Source of the DNA: Marinomonas rhodophyticola
Lineage (GTDB): Bacteria > Pseudomonadota > Gammaproteobacteria > Pseudomonadales > Marinomonadaceae
DNA length: 64,000 bases
Direction: 5' to 3'
NCBI RefSeq assembly: GCF_026113935.1
Contig: NZ_JAPEUL010000009.1
Span: 454,501 to 518,500, forward strand
Each line of letters begins with the position of its first letter. Position 1 is the stretch's first letter. Below, one piece after another: positions 40,018 to 49,700 of this stretch. Under the pieces are notes generated by a model, which saw only the letters and a list, made by a program, of their open reading frames with translations, was not told the DNA's origin and made no database searches. Both the position numbers and the translations under genes were made by a program.

Positions 40018-40919
40018 TGACGAATCCGATGCGTATTATTTTATTAGTATTGTTAGGGTGGCTAGGCGGTTGGGCATTTGTGCCCGCGGCCTTTGCCGAC
40101 GCGATTTGTGTGCTTGATGACCGTGGTCAGACCGTGTGTCTTGAGCAAGCGGCAACGCGGATTGCCGCCTTATCGCCGGGAGCAACCGAGCTTATCTACG
40201 CGGCAGGAGCGGGCGCCAGTGTCGTGGCGGTCGTGTCTTACAGTGATTACCCAGAAGCGGTAAAAAGCGTCGCTTCTGTTGGTAGTCATACGCGCCTTGA
40301 TTTGGAGCGTTTGCTCAGCTTACAGCCGGATCTGGTGTTGGCTTGGGGAACCGGTAATCCGTCAGAACAGATTGATACCCTAGTACGATTAGGCTTGCCG
40401 GTATATTACGTAGAACCTTATGAGTTCAAAGACATTGCGCGCAACATTGAAAACTTGGGCAAATTGGCCGGCACTTCAACCGTGGCCGATGCGGAAGCAG
40501 AACGTTTTAGCAGTGGAATACAGGCCTTACGTGAGCGCTATAAAGAGGCCTCGCCGGTGCGGACTTTTTATCAAGTTTGGGCGGAGCCTCTGATGTCGAT
40601 GAATGCGAGTCATTATATTAGCAAGGTCGTGAGTCTCTGTGGTGGCATCAATGTGTTCGCCGATTCTCCGCGTTTGATTCCTCGACTGAGTCAAGAAGCC
40701 GTATTGCTGGAAAACCCAGAAGCCATTGTGACCGGGGGGATGGGAGAGCAGAACGCGGCCTGGTTGGATCCATGGCGCGCTTTCCCCAATTTGCTTGCGA
40801 CTCAAAAAGACAATTTGTTTTTTGTGCCGCCTTCGCTGATTCAGCGGCCAACACCGCGTCTATTAGAGGGCGCCCAAATCCTCTGTGAGAAACTGGATAT
40901 TGCCCGTGCTCGACGTTAA
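40017..40919 (+). CDS. btuF: Cobalamin periplasmic binding protein
   Basis: 300 residues with a signal peptide (RIILLVLLGWLGGWAFVPAAFA, cleavage near 28). The class III binding-protein fold shows RIAALSPGATELIYAAGAG, VVSYSDYPEAVKSVASVGSH and LEALLSLQPDLVLAW-like sequence, then SLCGGINVFAD in the second lobe. It hands B12 to BtuCD. ATG overlaps the btuB stop (TAATG). Intact. Confidence 0.9.
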   Translation: MTNPMRIILLVLLGWLGGWAFVPAAFADAICVLDDRGQTVCLEQAATRIAALSPGATELIYAAGAGASVVAVVSYSDYPEAVKSVASVGSHTRLDLERLLSLQPDLVLAWGTGNPSEQIDTLVRLGLPVYYVEPYEFKDIARNIENLGKLAGTSTVADAEAERFSSGIQALRERYKEASPVRTFYQVWAEPLMSMNASHYISKVVSLCGGINVFADSPRLIPRLSQEAVLLENPEAIVTGGMGEQNAAWLDPWRAFPNLLATQKDNLFFVPPSLIQRPTPRLLEGAQILCEKLDIARARR

Positions 40920-41910
40920 ACCCTTACCATTAATAAACCGCTTCAGCATGCTGTTACCGCTGGCCATATTGGCGATCATGTCGCTATTGAGCATTGTGTT
41001 TGCTGTCACGCAGGGCAGTGTGAGTTTATCGCCTGTCGCTGTTTGGCACGCTTTGTTAGGGCAAGGGTCAGGACTGAATCAAACCTTGGTACTGGAACTG
41101 CGTTTACCCCGTGTGATGGCGGGGTTTGCGACGGGTGGCTTACTAGCGGTAGCGGGGGCGTTGATGCAGATTCTTTTGCGCAACCCGCTCGCTGACCCTT
41201 ATGTGCTAGGGATTTCTGGTGGCGCCTCGGTAGCGGCCTTGGCTGCGATTTTGCTAGGCATTGGTGGCGTATTCATGTCTGGTATGGCGTTTATTGGTGC
41301 GGTGCTTTCGACATTGTTAGTGTTTGGCTTGTCTACCCGTTTGGGTAGTACGGCACCTATGCGTTTATTATTAACTGGGGTGGTGATTGCCGCTGGTTGG
41401 GGAGCGTTAATCACCCTGATGTTAGCCTTGGCCCCACCCCATAAAATCCCTGGCATGTTGTATTGGCTCATGGGCGATTTGTCTTACGCCAGTACACCTT
41501 GGATTGCTTGGTTGGTGCTGATTCCGACCTGCATGGTACTGATGCCGCTGGGAAGAAGTCTTAATGTGTTGGCGCGTGGGCCTTTGCAAGCGGCAGCACT
41601 GGGTGTCAATGTGAAAAGTTTAGAGCGTTTGGTGTTTCTGCTAGCCAGCTTACTCACGGCCATCGCCGTAACAACAGCGGGCAGTGTGGGCTTTGTCGGC
41701 TTGGTGATTCCGCATATGCTGCGCATGGTGCTGGGCAATGATCAGAGGCTCATTTTACCCGCTAGCGCGCTAGCGGGTGGTTGTTTAGTGACACTTGCCG
41801 ACACCTTGGCGCGCACCGTGATTGCTCCGGAGCAACTCCCCGTGGGCGTGATTACTGCGTTACTGGGTGTGCCGACATTTTTGTATTTGTTGCAGCGGGG
41901 GCGTTTATGA
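40885..41910 (+). CDS. btuC: Cobalamin ABC transporter permease
   Basis: FecCD-family permease with ten TM helices. Family motifs are LELRLPRVMAGFATGGLLAVAGAL (given by its ends), QILLRNPLADPYVLGISGGAS, and the cytoplasmic coupling region GSVGFVGLVIPHMLRMVLG. The open frame starts at 40885 inside btuF; GTG 40906 or ATG 40948 (MLLPLAILAIM) is the more natural start. The last codons overlap btuD (ATGA). Confidence 0.88.
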   Translation: MRNWILPVLDVKPLPLINRFSMLLPLAILAIMSLLSIVFAVTQGSVSLSPVAVWHALLGQGSGLNQTLVLELRLPRVMAGFATGGLLAVAGALMQILLRNPLADPYVLGISGGASVAALAAILLGIGGVFMSGMAFIGAVLSTLLVFGLSTRLGSTAPMRLLLTGVVIAAGWGALITLMLALAPPHKIPGMLYWLMGDLSYASTPWIAWLVLIPTCMVLMPLGRSLNVLARGPLQAAALGVNVKSLERLVFLLASLLTAIAVTTAGSVGFVGLVIPHMLRMVLGNDQRLILPASALAGGCLVTLADTLARTVIAPEQLPVGVITALLGVPTFLYLLQRGRL

Positions 41911-42681
41911 GCGAACTTGCTTTAATTCAGCTGTTGGCCGCGATACCCAATAAGCCGACATGCTCTGACAATGCCTTATCTATCCGCTTTCAAGCCGGGC
42001 AAATGTGGGGCATTTTAGGGCCTAATGGTGTCGGTAAAACCACCTTATTGCATACGTTGGCGGCGTTGCTCCCTCCCGCCTCTGGTCAAATTGAGGCTCA
42101 ATCATCAGCCGATGTCCCAGCTGCCTCGCTTAACCTTGGCGCAGCACATCGGCATCATGTTTCAAGAATATCAAGATGGCTTCCCTGCTACCGTATTAGA
42201 AAGTGTTTTGTTGGGACGCTTTCCGCATTTATCCCCTTGGGAAATGGAAAGTGAACGGGACGTGGCGTTGGCTTATGCTGCGTTAGCACGTTTGGATCTA
42301 GTGGATTTTGCGCAGCGACCATTAAGCAGTTTATCGGGCGGAGAACGCCAGCGTGCAGCATTAGCTGCCTTAATGGCGCAAGCACCACAGGTATGGCTGG
42401 TGGACGAACCGACGAATCATCTGGACTTGCATTATCAAGTCGCGGCTATGGGCTTACTCGCAGAACAAGCTAATGTGGGCAAAGTGGTTGTTATGTCTCT
42501 ACATGATGTGAATGTGGCCGCTCAATGGTGTTCTCATGTGTTGCTTTTATACCCAGATCGTCCGCCCATTTGGGGAGAAGCCGCCAACTTATTAACGCAA
42601 GACAATCTAGAGCCGCTGTATCGTCAAAAACTTGCCATGACGACGCTCAACGGCAAACCATTGTTTGTGCCAGTCGCCTGA
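41907..42681 (+). CDS. btuD: Cobalamin ABC transporter ATPase (one frameshift)
   Basis: ABC ATPase of about 257 residues. Walker A is GPNGVGKTTLLHTLA at about 34-48, the Q-loop is IGIMFQEYQDGFP, the signature is LSSLSGGERQRAAL, Walker B is VWLVDEPTNHLD and the switch His is in VMSLHDVNVAAQ. An indel near 42110 separates Walker A from the rest. ATG overlaps the btuC stop. Completes the btuBFCD operon. Confidence 0.9.
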
Positions 42682-42682
42682 T

Positions 42683-43360
42683 TTACTGAAGAATCGGTTT
42701 TAAATAGTCAGGACCAAGTTGCTGCATTTGCACTTCAATCCAGTCGACTCTTTGGCGAAGATAATAGGTTAAATTATTAGGGCTGCGAGTTCGTGGACTG
42801 GGGAGTAGCACGGCAAGTCGTGCTGCTTGATTCATGGTGAGTCTGCTAGCGGATCGACCAAAATAATGCTGGCTTGCGGCTTCGACACCGTAAATGCCTT
42901 TGCCAAATTCTGCTATGTTTAAATACACTTCTAAGATACGCTTTTTACCCCAAAGTGTTTCCAGCCCTATTGCTAAACCGGCTTCTAAACCTTTGCGAAC
43001 AAAGCTTCTGCCCGACCACAGAAAGAGATTTTTTGCGGTTTGTTGGGTAATGGTACTGGCACCACGCAGGCCGTCGCCATCGTCGTATTGGCTTAGCGCT
43101 TTGCTAATCGCTGCAAAGTCGACACCAAAGTGCTCAGGGAAACGCTGATCTTCTGACGCCACCACCGCCAACGGCATATGAGGCGGCAACTCATCAATGC
43201 TGATCCATGTCTGTTTCACTGGATAATCGCTTTGCAGCATAAACGCTGTTGTGGGTATTGGCGCAAAGCGAAACACCAGTAAAACAAGCACCAGTAACAG
43301 CAAAGTGCGCCACAGAATGGCCCAAATTGTTTTGAAAATACCGCGTTTACGCTTTGCCAT
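42683..43360 (-). CDS. mtgA: Monofunctional biosynthetic peptidoglycan transglycosylase
   Basis: GT51 glycosyltransferase that polymerises lipid II. 225 residues: one N-terminal TM anchor (about 12-30, TIWAILWRTLLLLVLVLLVF), then catalytic motif 1 ASEDQRFPEHFGVDF with the key Glu, motif 2 GASTITQQTAKNLFL, motif 3 RKGLEAGLAIGLE and KKRILEVYLNIAEFG. No transpeptidase domain. Convergent with btuD, one base between the stops. Confidence 0.92.
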   Translation of the reverse strand: MAKRKRGIFKTIWAILWRTLLLLVLVLLVFRFAPIPTTAFMLQSDYPVKQTWISIDELPPHMPLAVVASEDQRFPEHFGVDFAAISKALSQYDDGDGLRGASTITQQTAKNLFLWSGRSFVRKGLEAGLAIGLETLWGKKRILEVYLNIAEFGKGIYGVEAASQHYFGRSASRLTMNQAARLAVLLPSPRTRSPNNLTYYLRQRVDWIEVQMQQLGPDYLKPILQ

Positions 43361-43562
43361 TCATTGTCTCTTAATCGGTTTAACGAGGCTTTTCTTAGCC
43401 TATTGCTTACACAAGTATAAACAATAAAGAAGCGAATCTTTAATGAATCTTTAATTTAGCGTGCGCAGATTCTAGATCTCGATTCCTGTAGCATGCGCCC
43501 ATCGAAATTTTATCCTCCGCAAAAGCGGATTTCACCTTATAAAACAACAAGGATACCCCTAT

Positions 43563-44254
43563 ATGGCTGATTTCAAAACCCACGTTACCGTGGCCGCCAT
43601 ACTCAGTGCACCATTGGCCGCGAGCGCCTTTATTTTGGACTACGCCAATATGAACGAGGCGATTTTTTACGCTTTGGCTGGAACGCTGGGAGGCTTATTG
43701 CCTGATATTGACGCCGATGACTCCGCCGCGATTCGATTAGTCTTTCGATTGTTTGGAGCATTGGTCGCGGGGACTTCGCCATCGCATTTTCGTTGGATAA
43801 ACTGCTCCATTGGCAAGTGCTTGCCTTAGCGATCGTGAGCTATCTCGTCGTGCGCTTCCCCATCCAGTGGGTGTTTGAACAATTCACCATACACAGAGGG
43901 GCGCTGCACAGTTTGCTTGCGAATGTTATGTTTGCGGCTTTTGCCGTACCTACCGCTTACCACTTGTTTGCACTGGAGGCGAAAACCGCTTGGGGCATTG
44001 GCGGATTTATCTTCTTTGGCGCGACCATCCATCTGATTCTGGATGAACTCTACAGTATTGAACTGTCTGGCATGCGTATTAAACGCTCATTTGGTAGCGC
44101 ACTGAAACTAACGGATTGGGGTGAACCACTGGCTTCATTGGTGTTAGTGCTCGGCTGTGCTGCGGGTTACTGGTTCAGCCCAGATGCCAATGCTTGGCTG
44201 GATGTTTTTACTTGGTGGCCGGAGTCAGAACGTTTAGCTGAGTGGATAAAGTAG
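43563..44254 (+). CDS. YdjM/LexA-regulated-type membrane metal-dependent hydrolase (one frameshift)
   Basis: DUF457/YdjM family membrane protein of about 230 residues. It begins ADFKTHVTVAAILSAPLAA with the conserved early His, then GTLGGLLPDIDADDSAAIR, and HRGALHSLLANVMFA plus HLILDELYSIELSGMRIKRSFGSALK after the indel near 43795. The DID, HRG-H and HLILDE patterns are metal-ligand-like. Four or five TM segments. Function unproven; ATG 43563 follows a weak ribosome site. Confidence 0.75.
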
Positions 44255-44301
44255 GGGGTGGATTAGTTCGATTACTTATGGAGCTAGAGCTTACAATATT
44301 G

Positions 44302-44629
44302 CTATTTCACCTTTAAGTCGCCATCAAGTTGAGTGCCAGCCATTATATGTTTCGCGACATGAGGATGAATTGGCGTTAGTCCAGATTTCATTCCTAGTGG
44401 CTTGAATACCTTGTCGATAATGCTTTGTACTTGGCTGCCTTTGTCTTGTTCGATATCCGTCAAGGTACGACGGCTCACTCCAACTAACTCTGCATAGCGA
44501 GTTTGAGAAAAGCCCAATACCTCCTTACGAAGGCGTTTTAACATTTGTCCTTGGGTGAAGCCCACCTAACATGTGCTGTTGTAGAAGCTCTACTAATAAA
44601 GCTTGGCGTTCGGAAGCTGTCATGTTCAT
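44302..44629 (-). CDS. hipB: HipB-like antitoxin, helix-turn-helix (one frameshift)
   Basis: Cro/C1-type HTH antitoxin. ATG 44629 overlaps the hipA stop (ATGA). The first frame (MNMTASERQALLVELLQQHML) shifts near 44565, where GGG is probably GG, into FTQGQMLKRLRKEVLGFSQT, then RYAELVGVSRRTLTDIEQDKG, the DNA-recognition helices, for about 108 residues. It neutralises HipA and represses the operon through the three operators upstream of hipA. The antitoxin gene follows the toxin gene here, opposite to E. coli hipBA. Confidence 0.8.
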
Positions 44630-45951
44630 AAAAGACCCCAACGTGCTAGTTTCGTTTCTAACCATTTAACTTGAATAACCTCTAAAATACGTTCAGGTAC
44701 GCCTCTCGCCTCCAGGCGTTGTTGTAAACCAAGAAGCTTGCTTGCGGTTTGTTTTAATGCTGAGAATGAAGTGTCATACGGGCATAAATCATCAAGCTCT
44801 TCTGTAATGGCTTGCCAGCGATACTCTCCGCCTTCTTCAAATGGTGATCCCCATTTTGTGGTTCTAGTGATACCTTCAGGATCTACTTTCATTGGTGCAA
44901 AGTCATAAATGGGTGATAACCAAATATCGCTAGGCTTTTTAAGTAGGGCAGTATTACGACCATGATTATCAGGGTTGCCGAAAGCGATATTGAGCAAGTC
45001 GCGGCTTAGCCATTCGCAAACAAATGCTTCTGTATTAAACTCTGTTGACTGCTTTTGTAGTACGTTACAAACAGAACGGATGACCTCAAAATGATTAAGG
45101 TAGCTCCCAGCAGGTTTGTTTAACACAGAAAAAATAGATTCCAAACCATAGCGTTCCCAGTTGAATTCATTCCAATGAGTATCAAACCTTGGAAGCCAAA
45201 GAGAAGGGTATCGGCTTCCCTCTAGTAGCTTCATTTTCTCTGTGCTGATCGTATTAAATCCCATATCAGTTAATTCATGGTAGAAATGATACTCCGCTCG
45301 TAGAATATCGCAGTCATCTCGTGTCTTGCGACCACGTGGGAACTTCACCAGATAATGAGCATCAGCAATATCATGTTGCTCTTGAAACGTATCAATCCAA
45401 ATTTCTCCTTGTGCTGAGCAACGCACTAACAGTTTGGGGGCTTCGCCTCCTGCGCCCGTTGCACCACCACTAATGGCTCCCATCTCTTGAGCATATTCTA
45501 AAAAGCTAGAGTCGCGTTCGACCACATCATTTAAAGTGAATTTTCTAAGATGAAGAGTGGAATCAGCTGGTAAGGTGGGGAGAGACTCTTTTATTCTCAA
45601 ATTGCCAACTGGCGCAATAGTACCTTTCTCCAATAAGGCAGTGTCTTGTTCACCAGAAGAAAGGGTTTGAAGTCCCCATAAGTCGATTAAATATCGACGG
45701 GCTGCACCAGCCGGAGCAATATCTTCTAAAAAGCCAAACCAATGATCGGCTTCATGCTCAATCATAATTTGTACGGGTAACACTAAGCTGCAAGCACGCT
45801 CATCGTTAAGATCTAACCACTCGACGGAATATTCAAACTCATAACCAAGACGACTCGGGCTAGCTGTTCCTCTTTCAGGATTGAGTAGTTTTAATATAGC
45901 GATATCGCGCCATTGTTGTTGAGTCAGAGCTTGGATAGTAAGTGTTTTCAT
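44626..45951 (-). CDS. hipA: HipA-like serine/threonine kinase toxin
   Basis: 441-residue HipA family kinase; in E. coli HipA phosphorylates glutamyl-tRNA synthetase and triggers persistence. Seen: a HipA N-terminal subdomain (LGYEFEYSVEWL), an ATP-loop-like ISGGATGAGGEAPKLLV where the activation-site serine normally lies, catalytic loop FGNPDNHGRNTALL (NxDxHxRN form) and metal motif LSPIYDFAPMK. It is the first gene of the operon, with AGG before the ATG. Intact, so an active toxin is plausible. Confidence 0.88.
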   Translation of the reverse strand: MKTLTIQALTQQQWRDIAILKLLNPERGTASPSRLGYEFEYSVEWLDLNDERACSLVLPVQIMIEHEADHWFGFLEDIAPAGAARRYLIDLWGLQTLSSGEQDTALLEKGTIAPVGNLRIKESLPTLPADSTLHLRKFTLNDVVERDSSFLEYAQEMGAISGGATGAGGEAPKLLVRCSAQGEIWIDTFQEQHDIADAHYLVKFPRGRKTRDDCDILRAEYHFYHELTDMGFNTISTEKMKLLEGSRYPSLWLPRFDTHWNEFNWERYGLESIFSVLNKPAGSYLNHFEVIRSVCNVLQKQSTEFNTEAFVCEWLSRDLLNIAFGNPDNHGRNTALLKKPSDIWLSPIYDFAPMKVDPEGITRTTKWGSPFEEGGEYRWQAITEELDDLCPYDTSFSALKQTASKLLGLQQRLEARGVPERILEVIQVKWLETKLARWGLL

Positions 45952-45963
45952 CGAATGCCTGTA

Positions 45964-46063
45964 TGTGCATAGTTTTGCTCATTATAGCTATAAAAAGTAT
46001 TTTATGAGAAATTAATTGCTCAAAAATATCTTTTAAGGTTATTTGTGAGCATAGTTTTGCTCA
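45964..46063. promoter_or_regulatory. Three HipB-type operators at exact 41-bp spacing
   Basis: Sites at 45964-45981, 46005-46022 and 46046-46063 fit TGAGCA-N6-TGCTCA, each with a perfect TGCTCA arm; the other arm reads TGTGCA, TGAGAA and TGAGCA. Start-to-start distances are 41 and 41 bp. The site nearest hipA overlaps a TATAAT-like -10 on the minus strand, which suits autorepression. Confidence 0.7.
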
Positions 46064-46170
46064 TTTTATGTGGTGGCAAATGGATTTGTGGAGCCACTTA
46101 CATCTCTGATATTAATAATCTACTGCTGTACTTATAAAGGGTTTGTTAAGTCCAACCGTCCAAGACCGAC

Positions 46171-46555
46171 TTAAGAAGCCATCACCCAGTCAGTCGCTTC
46201 TTTCTTACGCTTGAATACCTTGATATCCGCCGAGATAAACCAACTTATGACGCGAATGAGTCTATTTTGCCAACGACTCTTTCCATAGATGGCAATACGA
46301 TTAAACTCACCACCGAGTCGTTGGCTTAATAAAAACTCCTCCCACGCGCTTTTTATACTCCAGCCTTCGAATTCACTAATATCGACTAGCAACACCGCGT
46401 AAGGGGAATGGATAGAATAAATCGCCGCCTCTAACTGAGGCATAATGCGTTCAAAATCGAGGCTCGCTTGGGTGGCCTGATGTTTTCATGTTAAGTAACA
46501 GCTTGTCGTTATAACGCGCTGCCTTTAGCGAAACACCGCTTTTGTAGTTAGACAT
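46171..46555 (-). CDS. SpoIIAA-like STAS protein (one frameshift)
   Basis: About 128 residues after joining two frames near 46460: YKSGVSLKAARYNDKLLLNMK, then DFERIMPQLEAAIYSIHSP, VLLVDISEFEGWSIKSAWEE and RIAIYGKSRWQNRLI. This is the SpoIIAA-like family of small cytosolic proteins resembling anti-sigma antagonists, role unknown. ATG 46555 follows AGGAG. No neighbouring kinase or sigma factor. Confidence 0.65.
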
Positions 46556-46832
46556 AACTCGCTCCTGAATCACTTTTAATTGATACGAATACTGTAAAGC
46601 AAAGCGGTCTGTATGAAAGTTGATTAACTCAGCATAGATGGTCAACAAGCGGTGTAGAATTTGTGTTTTTTGTCATGACTGTCAGTAAAGGCAATAGAAA
46701 AAGGGGGGACTTAAGGTGCCTATCTCAAAATTGAAATTGGTTAACAGATAAACAATTATTCATTACATCTGTTTTGTGTTCTTATTGAATTTTTGAAAGC
46801 ATTAATCACAACAATAAGAATAGGAATTCATC

Positions 46833-47927
46833 ATGAATGCGAGACAGAGTGTATGGTTTACTGGGTTGCTGACCACGGCAATCCTGGCGGCCATTGCGTT
46901 GACAATTCAGCTCATGCTAACCATTAGTTTGCCAACGGTTATCAGTTTGATATTGGTTTGGCTGCTTACCGCCGTCGCCATATTGGCGATTGCCATCGGC
47001 CAGAAAAAAGGTCGTCAGCAAGATCAAATGTTGCAATCTATCAGGGACACACTGGCTAAGCATTCTGCCATTCATTCTCAGTTTAGCTTGCAGACAAATG
47101 CAGATGACTTTCCACGTTGGGTCGATCGTGTCCTTCACGAGTTAACACAGCCAAAACAAGAAGAAGGGTCTGTCACGGAACGAAATACCGTATTGCAGAG
47201 TCACATTGATGCGCTGAGTCAGATTACCAATCAACAAGAACAAGATCTGTCTGATATTCTTGAGCGCCGCCAACACAGTGCTCCGCTGATTCAAGGCGTT
47301 GCTGCCAACACTGAAATTATCGCTCAACAAGTCGGTACTCTGGTAAACGATGCCAATCAAGGTCAGCGCAATTTGCAATTAGCTGAAAATGTCCTGCAAG
47401 AGCTTACTCAGCAAGTGTCCTCGACAGCGGATGTGATCAACCAGCTGTCGAACAATTCGACGCAAATCTCATCTGTACTCGATGTGATTCGTAGTATTGC
47501 AGACCAAACGAATTTGTTGGCGCTGAATGCCGCTATTGAAGCCGCGCGGGCAGGCGAGCAAGGCCGAGGTTTCGCTGTTGTCGCCGATGAAGTACGTAAC
47601 CTTGCTAGCAAAACTCAACAATCCACCCAAGACATTCAAGCCATGATCGAAAGCCTGCAAAAGGGCGTGACACAAGCGGTAAACAACATCGACGGCAGCG
47701 TTCAATCGGTACAAAATACCGTCGAACTCACTAAAAAAGCCGGTGAATCTCTGGTTGAAATTTGTACCAAAGTACATGGTATTAACCAACTGGTTAAGGA
47801 AAATTCTGCCAAACAAATTAACATTGGCAAATTGGCTGTGGAAGTGAACGAACGATTAAAACACCTCAATGAACGAACCCTCGAAGCAAAAGCGCTATCA
47901 ACTCAGCTTCAAGAGACCATTGGATAA
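46833..47927 (+). CDS. Membrane methyl-accepting chemotaxis protein without a large sensor domain
   Basis: 364 residues. Two adjacent TM helices at about 8-30 and 34-56 leave only a very short external loop, and no HAMP or periplasmic ligand domain is visible. The cytosolic part is a long helical hairpin with the conserved tip [34 protein letters not shown] (quoted by parts: [27 protein letters not shown]). It may sense a membrane or cytosolic state or signal through a partner. Intact, monocistronic. Confidence 0.85.
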   Translation: MNARQSVWFTGLLTTAILAAIALTIQLMLTISLPTVISLILVWLLTAVAILAIAIGQKKGRQQDQMLQSIRDTLAKHSAIHSQFSLQTNADDFPRWVDRVLHELTQPKQEEGSVTERNTVLQSHIDALSQITNQQEQDLSDILERRQHSAPLIQGVAANTEIIAQQVGTLVNDANQGQRNLQLAENVLQELTQQVSSTADVINQLSNNSTQISSVLDVIRSIADQTNLLALNAAIEAARAGEQGRGFAVVADEVRNLASKTQQSTQDIQAMIESLQKGVTQAVNNIDGSVQSVQNTVELTKKAGESLVEICTKVHGINQLVKENSAKQINIGKLAVEVNERLKHLNERTLEAKALSTQLQETIG

Positions 47928-47950
47928 CACTAAGTAGGCGTCGAAAGAAT

Positions 47951-47984
47951 AAAAAAGAGGTGGGCTAATTGGCCTCTTTTTTTG
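47951..47984 (+). terminator. Terminator after the chemoreceptor gene
   Basis: AAAAAAGAGG and CCTCTTTTTTT arms around a 12-nt loop; it overlaps the 3' end of the convergent DUF2256 gene. Confidence 0.6.
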
Positions 47985-48114
47985 CTTGGCGCTTGCATCG
48001 TTCAGAACAGTATTTCACTTGCGACCAATCACGCTCCCATTTCTTACGCCACGCAAATGGACGCTGGCAGACCAGGCAAATCTTTTCGGGTAAATGAGGT
48101 TTTTTGTGTGTCAT
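47965..48114 (-). CDS. DUF2256 small zinc-ribbon protein
   Basis: About 49 residues from ATG 48114: [24 protein letters not shown], given in part, then YCSERCKRQ. CxxC and CxxxC pairs form a zinc knuckle. This tiny family is widespread and often lies beside photolyase or redox genes; function unknown. An in-frame start at 48150 is less likely. Confidence 0.75.
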   Translation of the reverse strand: MTHKKPHLPEKICLVCQRPFAWRKKWERDWSQVKYCSERCKRQAKKEAN

Positions 48115-48249
48115 TGCCTTGTTTACGTATTTAACAGCAGATTGGATCATTTTTAATGATTGGCAAATTGCTAAATCGGGGGCTGATGAAAATAATGCTG
48201 TTCACGAGGCCGAGCCTGAGCGTTTAATATTCATCTGCCCCTAATTAAC

Positions 48250-48999
48250 CTAAAACGAATAGAGTACAGAGACAGAGGTTTCTGTGCTGATTTTTTTCGT
48301 ATCAACAGGCACATCCGTCGAATGTTTGACTCGGTAAGACAGTTTCATCGCAAGGTTGTCGACTATGTTTGCTTGCAGCGATGAAGTGGACTCTGAGATT
48401 GAGTTGCCATTTTCGGTACTGATTTCTGTGTTTAGCTCCTGTTTAAACAACGACGTTTTAGAAAGGTGTTCTTCGTAGGTTGCACTGAATCGTGCTATCG
48501 GCGTCCGTTCTGAAGAGTCTGTTGTGTAGTCTTCGTCGATCTTATTATTTCGATAACCGACACCCACCGACGCTTCTAAATAAGAACCATCTTTTTCTTG
48601 CCAGAATCGATTACCGTAACCGGTTGATGCTGAACTCTGGTATTCATAGCCTGAGAACAAATCCTTATTATAAGCGCCCCGTAAGTACCAAAATTGACGA
48701 TCGTTAAAGATGTAATCGGCTTGGACCGAACCACGATATTGCTCCTCTGTTTTAGTGTCGTCGGATTCGGCATAAATGGAAGCAAAGGTATAAGTGTGAC
48801 GCCAAGTTTTTAGCTGTTGGATAATGTTGAACTTACTATTGAGGTTGGTGGTGTCGCTGTTACCGGATGTTAATAACACACCTAATTCGGCAGAGCCTTG
48901 CCAAGATTTGTCGGTCTTATTCTGAGGGTTCGTTTCTGCCGCGTAGGCCACTTGGGTCGCAAATATGGCCAACAAGGGTAATTGGTATCTGTTTTTCAT
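48250..48999 (-). CDS. DUF481 outer-membrane beta-barrel protein (YdiY-like)
   Basis: 249 residues with a signal peptide (LLAIFATQVAYAA, cleavage near 20). The mature part is alternating polar/hydrophobic strands, starting WQGSAELGVLLTSGNSDTTN, with conserved RYRGS/YRNNKIDED turns and a terminal aromatic (SVSVLYSF) typical of barrels. Related to the salt-induced YdiY. ATG 48999 is preferred to 49026. It lies between inverted CATCTGCCCC / GGGGGCAGATG sequences. Confidence 0.75.
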   Translation of the reverse strand: MKNRYQLPLLAIFATQVAYAAETNPQNKTDKSWQGSAELGVLLTSGNSDTTNLNSKFNIIQQLKTWRHTYTFASIYAESDDTKTEEQYRGSVQADYIFNDRQFWYLRGAYNKDLFSGYEYQSSASTGYGNRFWQEKDGSYLEASVGVGYRNNKIDEDYTTDSSERTPIARFSATYEEHLSKTSLFKQELNTEISTENGNSISESTSSLQANIVDNLAMKLSYRVKHSTDVPVDTKKISTETSVSVLYSF

Positions 49000-49700
49000 T
49001 GGAGTTTCTCTATATTTATCGGCCATTAAAATGAGGTATGGTTAACGGCATTTGTTATTTCATTGATGTCATACACACCGATGAGCAACAATACATCCAA
49101 GTGTGTATGGTTCGTGTGGCTACTTCTGGTGAGCAGCAAACACGTTAAAAACTAACATTCTTACGAAAGCAACTCGGCTACCTAGTTGTTTCTGCAATTT
49201 TTATTCATTCTTCAGAGTGCGTAAATAGGGGGCAGATGTTGAGGTATCCCCACAAAATTGTAAATTAGGATTTGATGAAAAGAGTGTAAATAGCCGGCAT
49301 TCAAGGGAGGAGGCTGATTTTTTGGTCATGAGAGTATTTTGGATGTTTTGCTGTTGAAGCTAAGATTTTCGCTAGATTTCACCATTTTGCTAAGAAAATG
49401 GTAACGCTTCACTACTTTTTAGTGTTTTTTAGATGTGATGGAGAGGACGTCTGCGACAGGTATAAAAAAGTCCGTGTCTTTCGATACAGGCTTCTTTATC
49501 CTATGTCCGCAGGTGAAAACTTTCGCTAAACCAGTCCCACGGCTCGCATTTACTAAGATAAATAGCTTGGATGAAAACGTCAAACACATATTCTATTGTC
49601 TATTAGTTTTCGACTTCGAAGGTACTTTGTACGCCTCATTCTCGTTCATTCCAGTTCCTGCCGTCACAAGTAAAGGTTCTTCGACTTTTGCTGCTAGCAG
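49000..49700. other. Gene-poor gap with one IS-end-like fragment
   Basis: No convincing gene in 700 bp. It contains GGGGGCAGATGTTGAGGTAT at 49228-49247, continuing CCCCAC, which matches 24 of 26 bases of the reverse complement of 59234-59259, the sequence at the right end of the IS4-type remnant. It is probably a relic of a past insertion. An 89-codon open frame at 49435-49704 has no family features. Confidence 0.5.
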
